This document shows, in pieces, positions 35,297 to 48,900 of a DNA stretch of 64,000 nucleotides. Each line of letters opens with the position of its first letter. Position 1 is the stretch's first letter. The notes beneath the pieces are model-generated. The model ran no database searches. It saw nothing but the letters and a program-made list of their open reading frames with translations, and was not told the origin of the DNA. The position numbers and the translations under genes were made by a program. Source of the stretch: Dioscorea cayenensis subsp. rotundata (Eukaryota > Streptophyta > Magnoliopsida > Dioscoreales > Dioscoreaceae); assembly GCF_009730915.1 (NCBI RefSeq), contig NC_052496.1, positions 357,875-421,874 of the forward strand. The letters are read 5' to 3'.

Positions 35297-35514
35297 CTGT
35301 TGTGTCAAGAAGTCTGATAACCTTCTTATTCCCAGCTTGCTGTCTATATATATGCATGCAGCCGGAGAAGGCCGGACAAACACTTGCCACCTTTTCAGTT
35401 GGTAAAGCCACGCCGGAGTTGCTGTTGCGGGCTTACTCCGATGTCAGGATGGAAGTTCAGCTACTTTGGAACCAAGAAAACATCTTCAAGGACTATGCCC
35501 TTAACTTCTGGTAG

Positions 35515-35965
35515 CAATTCATGCTTCTGTACTTGAACCTTGAGAATTGAGATGTGCTTCTATTTTGGGATGAAGGAATCATTACATTAGCTTATTGTCA
35601 TTGATCAATGTAGATGGTTTAACCTGAGAATTCTCTTAAAATCATTTATTTTGTTCTTTTTATTCTTTTTATGATGACATCAGGACTAGTTTTTTTAGTG
35701 AAAATGGGGTCTTAGACATGATTGTTTTTTTATTAAAATTATTTGCATTAATAATAAATTATATAATAAAAATAAAAAACTATAAATTATTATTAATAAT
35801 TATAGTAAAATAAAATATTTATTTTAAACATCTAGAGATTTGAGATTTTTTTTAATCTTTTATTTAATTATATATAATGCATTTAAAAACTCAGTAATAA
35901 GATAATGTTATGTCGATAGGATAACGATATATAATATTAAATAAAAATTTTAAATATTATTTTTA
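35515..35965. other. 3' flank of the S1-domain gene
   Basis: AT-rich DNA with likely polyadenylation sequence. No gene is seen. Confidence 0.5.
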
Positions 35966-36480
35966 AAAATTTGTGGAGCCTATTATATAACCAAATTTAT
36001 AAGATTATCATAAATTAAGTATTATAGTTTAAAAAACATTTAAAATTTTCAAGATTATAGTTGTGTATAATGTAATAGTAAATGAAAATTATAATTATAA
36101 TTCTTTTGAACAAAAACATAAATTGTGGGGGCCTGAAAAATTATGGGACCAATTGTAAGATAAAATTTATTGTATAGCGATATTATTTTAAATTAAATTT
36201 TATAGTTTAGTAAACACTTCAAATTTTCATGATTATAATTATGGGATTGGATAATAGTAAAAAAAATTTTTAAATATAATTAAATAAAATGAATTATGAT
36301 ACCTTAGAAAATTTTGGGCCACTATTATAATACAAAATTTATTGGATATTGATATATCATAGATTATAGTTTAAAAAGTAATTATAAATTTTAAAATTAT
36401 AATTATTCTGATAAAATAATAACAAAAAATATAAAATATAATTAAAAAAAATGAGGGCCTATAAAATTGTGGGACTCTAG
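35966..36480. repeat. Degenerate tandem array of a ~165-180 bp unit
   Basis: Three diverged copies share, in order, a 'gtgg..gcct' or 'gggcc' head, 'aaatttat', 'tatagttta', 'aaattttcaagattataatt' and 'aataatagtaaa'-like blocks. The 'tagttta' core recurs at 36025, 36203 and 36367, spacings of 178 and 164 bp. A fourth head ('gagggcctataaaattgtgg') follows at 36452. No coding capacity. It may be an old transposon-derived satellite. Confidence 0.6.
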
Positions 36481-37120
36481 GCATAGGCCTTGATCGTCTC
36501 TGCCTAAAACCGAGCGCGAGACCAGGCCTGGATGACATTGAAGCACGCATAACCACTAAGAAGCTATTATATATGATTTTACTGTTGTTTGATTTCACAA
36601 TAGTGTAACGTTTAACGATGTCAAAGAGCAAGTTTTATGGGAGATGGATCATGATCAAAAGATCTCGGCTTTAATCGCTAATTGTATTAAAAAATGAATT
36701 GAACTCTAGTCATTCTTTAACAAATAGAATTCCATAAAAAAAAAATATATGATATTTTCTACCAAATAAGTTAATATTTTTTATAACTTTTCATTGAAAC
36801 AAAATTATAAAAACTTTTCTAATGCATCATTCATTTTTTTAGTGATGTTATCAACTAAAGTTAAACCATTTTTACAAACGTATGTATATAGTATATAGTT
36901 TACAAATATACCATGTAATCTAATATTACCGAAGACAACAATATTTGAATTAGATGAATCAATTAACTTGTAAAATCCAAAATATCAACTCAACTATTAA
37001 TAGAATGAACTCAAACGAGCCAAAACCTCTATACATTCAAATGAGCAATCCAAAATTGATCCTATTTCCTTATTGGAACAATCTCTTTTGTACACTCAAG
37101 TTCTAAGTTAGAAACAATCG
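36481..37120. other. AT-rich upstream region of PIE1
   Basis: No ORF of note. Beyond 37200 the sequence becomes GC-rich, marking the PIE1 first exon and core promoter. Confidence 0.45.
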
Positions 37121-37121
37121 G

Positions 37122-37165
37122 ATCTGGATCCGAAAAGGAGATCCGATAACATATCGGATCCAGAT
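37122..37165. repeat. Nested perfect inverted repeats upstream of PIE1
   Basis: The outer 12-bp arms ATCTGGATCCGA (37122-37133) and TCGGATCCAGAT (37154-37165) are exact reverse complements. Between and overlapping them, GATCCGATA and TATCGGATC form a second perfect 9-bp stem with a 3-nt loop. The sequence can therefore fold in two mutually exclusive ways. It lies about 200 bp upstream of the presumed PIE1 leader. Confidence 0.8.
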
Positions 37166-37299
37166 TTTACTTCCTCACCCTTTATCGGGTCTCGCCCGTT
37201 AACTTAACACACTCAAAGGCTGGTAGCCGTCAGATCATTCTTCGACGGCTGAGATTCTAAGAGTTGACACCCCTGGGGCAAAAGAGGACAAAAAGCCAA

Positions 37300-39923
37300 T
37301 AGCCCCACCCTCTCACACCATCCCATCTCTTCGATCTTCGCCAGCACCCCTCTCTTTGCTCGCGCTCCCCCTCGAGAAACCCTAGCTTCGTCGTGCTCCA
37401 CCTCTCCCTCCTCACCTCGGCGCGGCCCTCTACGCTCCCTCCGGATCCGCTTCCAGCCCTTATCGTTGCCGTCGATCGCGTCCTCTCGTTCTCCGCGTCG
37501 CGCGCCGCACTCTCCGCCCGCTGCCGGCATCGCCAGCACGCAGGGCTTCCGAAGTTCGAAGAAAGACAAGATTATAGTCTTGAAGGCTTGCGAGACTCTG
37601 AGGAGGACCCCATTTTGAATATATTCATCATTTAGTGTCGCGACTGTGAGAGGGTTCTTCTTTGCTTCGTGGCTGTTTCCTTGGTGCAGAGGAAGGATTT
37701 GGATTGCCGGTGAGTATCCAATCAAATTGCATTTGGTGATTCTTTTGTAATCTTAGCATTTACTTATCTGGGTTTTGAAGAGATCACTGCTGATTAGCCC
37801 ACTGGCTGTACTGTTTTTAAGGATTCTTGTTTACTTTCTCTCTATTTCTTTATCATGCGTATATCTGGATTTTCTTGATATTTTAATGAGTATTTAGGGT
37901 TTAAGGTAGCATTCATGCAATGCTGGAGTTTGAGGGAATTTGAATGGGTTTAGTATATGTATAGGGTTTGGCAGATGAGCGTCAAGTAACATGGTTTTTG
38001 AAGATGACATTTTTATCACCACAGATTATGTGAGCGGAGCTTCAAAGGAACTGTTGAATTAGATAGTTATTGGGGGAACAACATACAATCTTACAGGTTA
38101 TATAAAAGAATTATTATGAAAAGTTATACATAGCCTCTCAAGATTTATGCGAAAAGGGATTATATAGCTGTAATTACTGGCACCTGGACCTCACTGACAG
38201 TCCATGTTGAGCTAGGTCATGCTTTGTGAGGCATATGACATATCTGAAATTACGTGGCAATGGCCCACGTAAACTTTCTATAATAAGCTCTTATAGATTT
38301 TTTTTCCCTTATTGGGTAATTATTATTTTGTCGTTACTGTCGATTGTACATTGCTTGTTGGCTTGGCATTTGTGTTTAGAATTGCTCCAAATATGCTACA
38401 GTGAAATATATATTTTTTTCTTTGCTCACTGCAAGCCTTATGCATAAAAATGGCAGAGAAACTTTTATAATTGGTATAGGAGTTAGAAAATTAAGGCCCC
38501 ATACTTCAGCAGTACACTTGAAATTGTCAATATTTGTGCGACCTTTACCAACTTCAAGGTTTCTCCACTTTGCATTCCATCCATGTGCTGTAATAGGATA
38601 TTTTCTAGTGAACTGCAATAAACTTGTGAGCAAGGATGTGAGCAAGGATCTAAGGAGATGCTGAGTAATCCTTTAAGTATATGTCATTTTTCAACTTGAT
38701 TGTTTCATCGAGGTCGTAGGTTAAGTCTCTGTCTCTTTACTTCTATCTTGGCTTCATCCTTTAGAACCCACATTAATGGCACTTGGTCACTGCCTTTTAA
38801 CCTTTAACTCATGATGAGGAGAAACTGAAGTAGGGAATTAGGAAAATCTGTGGTTTTTGGAATCAAGATTCTCACTGAGATTGATTTTGGTTATTGCCAA
38901 CGTTCTCATGTGCAAATCTAAATTAGTTGTTTTTAAGCTTCATAATATAATTATAGCGGTAAAAGCTTTGTATTTTTGGAAAATGGGAGAGATTTGAAGG
39001 GAATAAAATGAAATTGGGCAACATTCAATAGAAGGATCACAAGGATAAGAATGTGAACTATGCTCGGTTACTTCATATATAAGGAAACAACCCTGTATAT
39101 GGGTGTTTCCTTTTTTTTTTTATCTCTTTCAACTTCTGTTTCCCGCAAGGAGTTGGTTCTGCAGAACCTAGCGCCCGCTTGTTAGCAATCACCCCCTTTT
39201 GGTATATGACTTGACTGTTTCTCTAGAAACTGAACACATCCTCTGGTAGATTATGGGTCTGCATGTTCATTTTGTAGATTTTTTTTAAAGAATAAATCAG
39301 ATGAAATCTAAACCAGATATATGAAATAACCCAGCTCTTGTAACCACAGATACAGTGCAACAAATGTGGATCTGTGAACTGTTATTTTGTCAAATAACTT
39401 AAGAGCAATGGTGTTTCTAGTAAGAATATTAACCTAATCTAAGCAGCATTCTAAACTCTCATCACTGTAACATTCTGAAATTTGTGATTGTACAACAATG
39501 GATATCTGGCAATAACCAATGCAATTTGTATGTATGGTATGGTAATGGGAATGATTGAATAAGGCAGATTGCTCTGTTAAGGAAACATTCTTATGTGAGC
39601 ATCATCTAGTAATATCTGCAACTGGTTTAGCTGGTTAAGATCTCACCTTAAATTGAACAAATTGCTTACAGAATTTCTTCTTTTGTATGATTGACCAGGC
39701 TAATTCCCTGTTATTATTTTACAAGTTATGATGCTGCTGCATCTTAAAATAGGTCAAGGTTTCTCATCTATACCTCATTACTTTTTTTTTCCTTCTTCTT
39801 TTAGCTATTAAACAACACTTTTTCTGAAATTAATTACACCTGACTATGTTTTTGTTTGTCCTGATGAATAGTTATCCTGCTACATGCAACATACATCAGG
39901 ATGTAGGGCCAGATAACGAAGTA
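37300..39923 (+). other. PIE1 5' UTR: GC-rich leader exon, ~2.2-kb leader intron, second leader exon
   Basis: A GC-rich segment from about 37300 ends in a good donor (gccg|gtgagt, exon end 37709). The next acceptor with a suitable downstream start is 'gatgaatag' ending at 39871. The leader exon then runs 39872-39923 into the PIE1 ATG. A ten-codon upstream ORF lies at 39884-39916. A leader intron is inferred because the GC-rich segment has no in-frame ATG and the coding start lies more than 2 kb away. The transcription start is approximate. Confidence 0.55.
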
Positions 39924-42900
39924 ATGGCCTCAAAGGGTCCTAGATCAAAGCTAGATCATGACACAAGAGCCAGACGCCAAAAGGTTGGTTGATGGAACTC
40001 TTCAATTTCCACTCATTCATTCATTCTTCTTATGTTGCGTTGCCTTTTTAGGGTAACTTTGATAGCTTATTGTTCATTTTTTATTGGTGTAACATATGTG
40101 GTTTGCAATAACTCCCATAACATTCCTGCTTGTGGATGGTTCCCTTTATGATCTTAATGTTCATTGTTTATTTTGTTTTGAGATATGTGAGGATATGAAC
40201 CTGAAGGTTGTATTTTAGAGCAGTGTGAAATATTATCAGATCTTTTAATAGTAGGTAAGGTTTGGAATTTATTGTGGTGGTCTTTGAAATTGACTTGAAA
40301 AGTAAAGCATGAGCAGACGAGCAATATATTGCGCTTGTCCATTTGGATTTTCGAGCAACTCCCACCAACTTTGAAAGATATTGCAATTCTTCTGCTGTTG
40401 TTTTTCTCTGATTTTACTAGTGCTTTCTAACTCTGATCTCTTCTTCACCATGAGAATATATATATTTTCTTGATCCTATTCTGGTCTTCTCCTAAAATTA
40501 AAGGTATTGGTTAGTTCACTGGATTTATCATTGGTTTATTATTTGTATATTTATTTATTTATTTCCGGTTTAGGCTCTTGAAGCCCCCAAAGAACCACCT
40601 CGACCTAAGGCTCATTGGGACCATGTTTTGGAAGAAATGGTTTGGCTATCAAAGGTAATGTACCGTATCATCTTAAAATACCTAAAATGATTATTGGAGA
40701 AAGTTGTACTTACATGCTATTAAGTTTGAATAATTGTTAATTCTTATTATTGCATAACTTACTGTTTGCAGGATTTTGAGTCCGAAAGAAAATGGAAATT
40801 GACGCAGGCCAAGAAGGTCGCTGTAAGAGCCAGTAAGAGCATTCTTGAGCATGCAACAAGAGGAGAAAAGAAAGTGAAGGTTTGGCTGCATTGCCACTAA
40901 GGATTTGTTGATGATAATGATTGGGAGATTGCATACCAAATTCTTCATTTATTCTATCTTTTTATTGATCGGGTATGTTATGATGATAATATTTAGGAAG
41001 AGGAACAACGAATGAGAAAAGTTGCAGCTAACATTTCAAAGGATGTGAAGAAATTTTGGATGAAAATAGAGAAGCTGGCAAGTCCATTTTTGTGAATGCT
41101 GGAGATTGCACTCCATTGTAATTTATGCTTGAATTTGAATTATGTTTTTCATTTGTGATTTGTTGTTTTCTGCAAATTTTATAGGTTCTGTACAAGCATC
41201 AACTCGAGCTGGAAGAAAGAAAGAAGAAGGCATTAGATAAGCAGCTAAATTTTCTTCTAGGTCAAACTGAAAGGCAAGTATCACATCTTTGACCAAGGAT
41301 CAATTTCTTGATCTGTAATTTTCCTTGTGGTGATTGAGTTTTTGGTTTCATAATTTCAACCAGTGATTGATCATTGATGCATTGCTCCCTTGCTTGTTTA
41401 ACTGCCAGGTATTCTACCATGTTAGCTGAAAACCTTGTAGATAAACCCAATTCTTTTAAACAAGCTCCTGTAGATAGTGGAATAGAACAAACATGCATAT
41501 TGGATGGGGAAAGGGATAAAAATGGCCCGACAGAAAGCACTCCAGAGCCTGGTATGTGGTAGTTTGGTTGTTTGTTTGTTTGGTTGTTTTTGGCATTGTT
41601 GTCTTAATATGTTTTGCAACTCATGAGTGATTGTGCTCATTCCCTCTGTGCAGTAAATCATTTAGTAAAAATGGAAAGTGATGATGATTATGGTTTGCAA
41701 TCTGAAGATGAACCGGTAAGTTATCTTTTATTCCTTACTGATGATACATTCTCGGTAACTTATTTATTCTGACCTCAGCTGTATATAGTGCGTTCTTTAT
41801 TCTTAGCTTTATCAACATAAACTTCACCATTGTAGTGTATATTCTGTAGTTAGAGATGCATATTTCTCTTTTTTGCTTTATATATGATTGATCATTAATG
41901 AAGAATGCCGACTCAGTTTTACCGGAAGAAACTGTTCTGCATGTTGCTGGTAACACAAAAAATTTGAAGGTTAGGAACATTTTTGCGAGCCTATACTTTT
42001 GAATTTGATGTCTGCATCTTCTCACCAAATGCCATAACTTGACTACATCTGAGCTCAATATTTCTTGTAGTCTTCATGGTCACCTGGATTAGCTAGTTTT
42101 GGCTGAATGGTTGATGATGTTGAAGGAGATAATTTCTTCAATAAAGAAAGAAGAGCCAAAAGAAAGAGAAAAATATTGCATGATAATTAGGACCAAAACA
42201 TGATTGATATAAAAATGGTTGGAGATGGGTAAATTGCCACATTCTTGACTGTGAACTGAGATGATCGTTTGGGCATTGTGTTCTCTATTGTTATTTATTA
42301 TGAGACAAAAATGTCAAGGGATCAAGTTCTAGAGGAGTTTAATGAGTTCATGTTTATCAATGTGTGCTTGGTGAGCAGATGGCTTGTGTCTTCTTTGAAT
42401 AACCTGAATGGTTTGGGGAATATTTAGCATTTTGATTGGACTTCAGTCCAATGAGAAAAAGGATTTGCAGTGCCAAATTAAATTAAGTACCTTTGATTGT
42501 TGATCATTTGTTGTGTCTTTGATTCTATGCTTTCTATGCAGAGGTGCACTCCTTGTGCGTGGCTGCCATTTATATTCTTGAAAGCTCTCATCTACAAGTG
42601 TTCTTTTTTCTAGATATGCTAACACTGCAATTGGGCAGAATTTTTTACTAGTGTATTGGATGAAATATGCAGTTCAATAAAAGCATGACCGATTTCTGAA
42701 CAGGCTTTCATATTATCTTTTGTCTCCATTGCTGTCCATCCTAATCAGTATCTCGTTATTCATTCATTTTTGGTTTTCTTTGTAATAGCGAATGAAATAA
42801 TACCATACCATACTCTAATTTGTTAGGGAGTCCCATTCTTGCTATAGATGATTGTGGCCATCAAATTGATCATGTCTTGTTGCATGCTTTTGCAGGGGGA

Positions 42901-45900
42901 TGATGAGCAAACAATTGATGAAGATGAGGCCCTCATAACTGAAGCAGAACGGGAAGAAGAATTAGCTGCTTTGCAGAATGAGGCTGATCAACCACTTGAG
43001 GAGATTCTCAAAAGCTACATGAACAACACAGGTGAATACATCCATTTTTGTCATGTTTTAAAATTTTTGCAAAGATTTTTATGTGTATTTTTTGTTTATA
43101 CTATGGGCACCATCTTCCGGGATCATGATCAGTTTAAGCATTCTCAGTGAGCAGGGAAGTCAGTCCAGAAGGGGTTCAAGATGTCACTGAACCAGTTATG
43201 AAGCCAAAAGATCACATTAATGGTGAGAAAGATATCCATTAGTTGAATTTCCTCATCAGAGGGATTTATTATGATGTTTTTCTGATTTCATAGATTCATG
43301 GAACCAAGTAAATGGATCGAAGCATGCTGAGGAATCAGTTGATGCTGCTCATCAAATTACAGGCGTTGAGGAGCATCACTCTCTTGACAGGACAATTCAA
43401 AACAGAAAATTGCTCAATTCCAATCATCTGCATCATGTAAGTTGGGCACCATCTTCTTTGCTTACAGATGGTAAAAATGTTTTTCAAGGTATTGAACTGT
43501 ACTTGTCAGATGGACAGCAATGGTAAGAATTCCTGCTTGGAGGGAAACTTCGGTATAAAGAAATTGCAATCTAAATCTCAGCCAACAAATTTGAATACAA
43601 CAGACAAGGAATATTTGCCTCATAGTTCTGATGATGAAAGGGTAAGGGGTCTTTTATATCAATTGGTGCTGCAATTTTGAGTTTGTTTTTCCATTTTCTC
43701 CTATAAAAGCAATCTCTTTTTAATCTTTAGAGTTGTGATTTTCATTGATCAAGACAAAGACTGATTAGTTCTTGGCTTAGGTGAAGTATTCTTGGTTTAA
43801 GTATGTTTCTGCACTATCAAGATTTGAGAATTTCTATACATTTTAGAAAGTAAACAGAGGGGAAAAAAATCTTGTCACGAGGAAACTGAACAGTGGTTAT
43901 GAAAATGTGAAATAAATTGGATGATTAGGAAATGGTTGAAGTATGCGTGGGTTCATTTTCCAATGTCTGAATGATGTTGTTCGTTTATAGTGCGTGTGTT
44001 AATGGACCATCTCTCATTTAAATTCATTTGAGAAACTTAGTATAGTTAATGCATTTAATCTCTATGCAAATGGTCATAAGAAGGGTTTGGGCTTCTTTTC
44101 CTAGAGGTTGTGTTGGAAAGAAACAATTAGTTGTCATTGAGGGATCAAGATCGCTCTAATATGCAGAGGATACAACCATATATCCATTGTTCATCTCATG
44201 CAGATGCACATTGAAATATGCTTTTGAAGTGTATGAATGAATCTGTCCTGGGCCAGTAAGTAGGTTTGATAATTTGTCTGCTAATTCAAAACTTTCAAAT
44301 TGCAAGGAGTGCCATTGCCTAATATTTAGGGTTTGCCTAGTGAGCTCCATTCTATTTTCACCAATAATTAATCTAAAACGTATTTTCAGGATGATGAGAC
44401 AACATTGTCAGAAGAGGAAAAATTGGCAGATGAAGAAGCACAAAATCCTCTAGATGAGGTAAAGAGGTTATCCTTACCCATTTTGCTCATTTGACTGATA
44501 TATCATCAGTTTTGTTTCTTCATGGTATTTTATGTTCTATATTTTCTAGATAAGCAAATATGTCTTAATCATCAATACACATGCATAGTCTGGGTGTTCC
44601 AGATTGAGTACCTGACAATTGATCTTAATGGAAGATCAGTTTGTTTTATTTCTTTTCTCAGCCTCTCTCATGTCCTCATGGTGTGGATACAACATTCGTA
44701 TATAGTTTAGAGAGTGTTTCTACTCTTAATGATTTTCATATATATATATATATATATGCCAAGATACTTTTTATCCTACTGTTGATCGCCCTTGTTTATC
44801 CTACATATAAATGGAGCCTATTTTTCTAGTTTTTTTTTTTATATATATTTATGCTATTAGTTGCTTATATTGCTTTGAGTTTTTACATAATTCTATTCAT
44901 ACCCCAAATCAGATGCCACCACACATGCAACATTGTTACAGGATTTCTCTGTATCAATGTGAACTTCATTTAACATCTCATGAATTAGGTCATAGCCAAA
45001 TGATCCCAGCTCTTGGTATCATTTTCTCTTGTAATAAATTTGTAAATTCTATTATACTTAATTATCTGATTTTAATCGCAGTATGTTCCTATCCAAACAA
45101 ATGATGATATATCCACAATGTTTTAGTTGTTGTTACTTTTGTTCAGTCTTGCTGAATAGTGGTGTATATCTTGATGTTGGTGCTTCCAAAATCATATTGC
45201 TGGACAAAAAATGTTTTATCATACATATATTGAATCACATTTTGACGCCAAATTGGTCGGTTGTTTTATTTTACATGTCAAATCACTGCAGCAAGATAAT
45301 TTCTGTTTCTAGATTTCGCTGTGTTACCATCTTCTCTTCTGTGTGAGTGTGTGTGTGTGTGTCTGCACTGCAAGTTATGCAGTATTCTTTTAAAATAATG
45401 TTCATGTTCAACATTTACTTTGCATAGATCAAGTTACTCGAAGCAGAAAGTGACGTTCCTCTTGCTGAATTGCTTGCAAGGTATAGGAAGGTAGGATTGT
45501 TTCTTTTTATTTATTTATTTATTTATTTCTATCAGTTTTTATTTATATTCTGGAATACATTCCAATTGTGATCACGTTTTGTCTTGTAGGATGCTGAAAC
45601 TGTTTATAACTCTGCTGAATCTGAATGTGCTTGCTCAAGTTCGGATGATCTAGTAGATAAAGTTTCAAATCAGGATTTTCAATGCAAAACTTCATATGGC
45701 CCATCTAATGAAGATCCACTTGACTTAGAAAATTCTGCTAAACTCAATGAGGGAGATGTTCACATTGATGAAGTAGAAGTGGAGAACAATAGCTTGCTAG
45801 AAAGGAGGGAGGGAGAGGATATAATTGCTGATGCTGCTGCTGCCGCAAGATCAGCACAACCAACGGGTAACACTTACTCAACAACGAAAGTCCGTACAAA

Positions 45901-48900
45901 ATTGCCTTTCCTTTTAAAGCATTCTCTACGTGAATACCAGCATATTGGTTTGGATTGGCTGGTTACAATGTATGAAAAGAGGCTCAATGGAATTCTAGCG
46001 GATGAAATGGGTTTGGGGAAGACAATCATGACCATTGCACTTTTGGCACACTTAGCATGCGAGAAAGGAATTTGGGGTCCTCATCTCATTGTAGTACCAA
46101 CCAGTGTCATGCTTAATTGGGAAACAGAATTTCTGAAATGGTGTCCTGCTTTTAAAATACTGACATACTTTGGGAGTGCAAAGGAAAGAAAGCATAAACG
46201 TCAAGGCTGGTTGAAGCTGAATTCCTTTCATGTATGCATCACTACGTACCGACTGGTTATACAAGATTCAAAAGTATTCAAGCGAAAGAAGTGGAAATAC
46301 CTTATCCTAGATGAAGCTCATTTAATAAAGAACTGGAAGTCTCAGAGATGGCAAACACTATTAAATTTTAATTCAAAGCGTCGGATTTTATTGACAGGGA
46401 CACCGCTGCAAAATGACCTCATGGAACTCTGGTCTTTGATGCATTTTTTGATGCCTCATATTTTTCAGTCGCACCAGGAATTTAAAGATTGGTTTAGTAA
46501 TCCAATATCTGGGATGGTTGAGGGTCAAGAGAAAGTTAACAAAGAAGTTGTAGATAGGTTGCACAATGTCCTTCGACCTTTCATACTGAGGAGGCTGAAA
46601 CGAGATGTGGAGAAACAACTTCCGAAGAAGTTTGAGCATGTTATTTATTGCAGGCTTTCGAAAAGGCAAAGAAATCTGTATGAAGATTTCATTGCCAGCT
46701 CAGAGACACAAGCAACACTAGCAAGTGCAAATTATTTTGGCATGATAAGTGTTATAATGCAACTCCGTAAGGTTTGTAACCATCCAGATCTCTTTGAAGG
46801 TAGACCTATTATAAGTTCATATGACATGGCTGGTATCAACATGCAACTGAGCTCATTGATTTCTACTATGTTCTCACCTGGTCCATTTTCTGAAGTTGAT
46901 CTCAAAGGATGCAATTTCGTCTTCACCCAGCATGACTTTAACATGACTTCTTGGGAGACTGATGAAGTTGCAGCGATTGCTTCTTCTTCAAAATTTCTGA
47001 TTGATTCTCATTCAAAGGCTTTAAATCAAGCTCTGTTTTACATTAAAAAAAATGGCATTGAAAAGTGTAATCATGAATCAAACATATTTGAAGAGTTTCA
47101 TAAGGCTCTTTTGGAGGAAAGGTTGAAAGAGTCAAAGGCAAGGGCAGCTACAATTGCTTGGTGGAATTCTTTCCGATGCAAAAAGAGGCCAATATATGGA
47201 ACTGATTTAAGGGAACTTGTTACTGTCAAGCATCCTGTTTTTAATGTTCATGATCAGAAGAATAATCCCTCATGTTACTTAGATTTCTCATCCAAACTAG
47301 CTGACATTATCTTATCTCCGGTTGAACGCTTGTTGGTGTTTGTTGGGCTGCTTGAGTCTTTTATGTTTGCAATCCCTGCTGCTCGAGCCCCTTTTCCCAC
47401 TTGTTGGTGCAGTAGAGGAAGATCCCCTGTTCTTTTTGAACCATCTTACATTGGCAAATGCACAGAAGTCTTTGCTCCCCTTCTGACACCTATCAGGCCT
47501 GCCATTGTTCGAAGGCAAGTTTATTTCCCTGATAGGCGTCTGATACAATTCGACTGTGGAAAGTTGCAGGAGCTTGCTACCTTACTAAGGCGATTGAAAT
47601 CTGAAGGCCACCGGGCATTAATTTTTACGCAGATGACAAAAATGCTTGATATCTTGGAGGCTTTCATTAATTTATATGGTTATACATACATGCGTTTAGA
47701 TGGTTCCACACAACCGGAAGAGAGGCAAACACTCATGCAGCGGTTCAATACAAATCCGAAATTTTTCCTTTTCATTTTATCCACTCGTAGTGGAGGTGTG
47801 GGAATTAATCTAGTTGGGGCAGACACAGTTATCTTCTATGACAGTGACTGGAATCCTGCTATGGACCAACAAGCACAAGATAGATGCCACAGAATTGGAC
47901 AGACACGAGAAGTGCACATTTATCGACTTATTAGTGAGAGTACTATCGAGGAGAACATTTTGAAGAAAGCAAATCAGAAGCGAGTCCTAGATGATTTGGT
48001 CATACAAGGTGGTAGCTACAACACAGAGTTCTTTAAAAAGCTGGATCCAATGGAACTAATCTCTGGCCATAGAGCCCTCCCTCCTGAAAATTTACGTAAA
48101 GGGACCTCTGAAATTCCTGAACTTTCTCATAGTACAATGGGAGCAGATTTATCCAATGCAGATGTTGAAGCTGCTATCAAACATGCTGAAGATGAAGCAG
48201 ATTATATGGCTCTTAAAAGAGTTGAGCAGGAAGAGGCTGTGGATAATCAAGAGTTCACTGAGGAGGCAATTGGGAGGTTAGAAGATGATGATTTACTTAA
48301 TGAGGATGATATAAAGGCTGACGACAGGGGTCATGAGGAACAGGGCTTCTGGGCTTCTGTTACAAGCAAGAACACTGATGTCACCACCCCATTTGAGGGT
48401 GGTGAAAATGAAGAAAATGCTTTGGCATTGGCTGAGGGTGATGAAGACATTGACATGTTAGCTGATGTGAAGCAAATGGCAGCTGTGGCTGTGGCAGCTG
48501 GTCATGCAAGCTCATCATTTGAAAATCAGCTTCGACCAATTGATAGATATGCAATGAGGTTTTTGGATCTCTGGGATCCAATAATAGACAAATCTGTAAT
48601 AGATCTTCAGGTTAATCTTCAGGAGGAAGAGTGGGAGCTTGATCGAATTGAGAAACTCAAGGATGAGTTGGAAGCAGAAATTGATGAGGACCACGAACCT
48701 TTTCTATATGAAAGTAAGTATATTTCATGTTGCTTATTGTTGTGCTGTCATATATAATTTAGTCTGACGAAATGCCAATCTTATTGTTCCCTTGTGTCTG
48801 TTTAATTTGAATTAAGATTATGTTTCATTAGGTTGCTCTTTTTCTGTTTAGTATTTTTAGCTGGTTGATTTGTTCCATTCTATGTTCTTAATTTTTTTTT

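Noticed and set aside
35302-35514. Stand-alone 70-codon gene after PDE338
   Set aside because: It has no promoter or family of its own. It is kept only as a possible alternative last exon.
38811-38879. Box C/D snoRNA in the PIE1 leader intron (ATGATGA ... CTGA)
   Set aside because: The boxes can be matched, but there is no terminal stem and the D' position is poor. It is likely chance.
41905-41951. Extra PIE1 cassette exon in the intron 41716-42895
   Set aside because: A 46-nt segment has acceptor- and donor-like ends but would break the frame. Direct joining of exons 7 and 8 gives the expected acidic sequence.
44720-44830. ORFs translating as IYIYIY next to PIE1 exons
   Set aside because: They are products of (TA)n microsatellites within introns.
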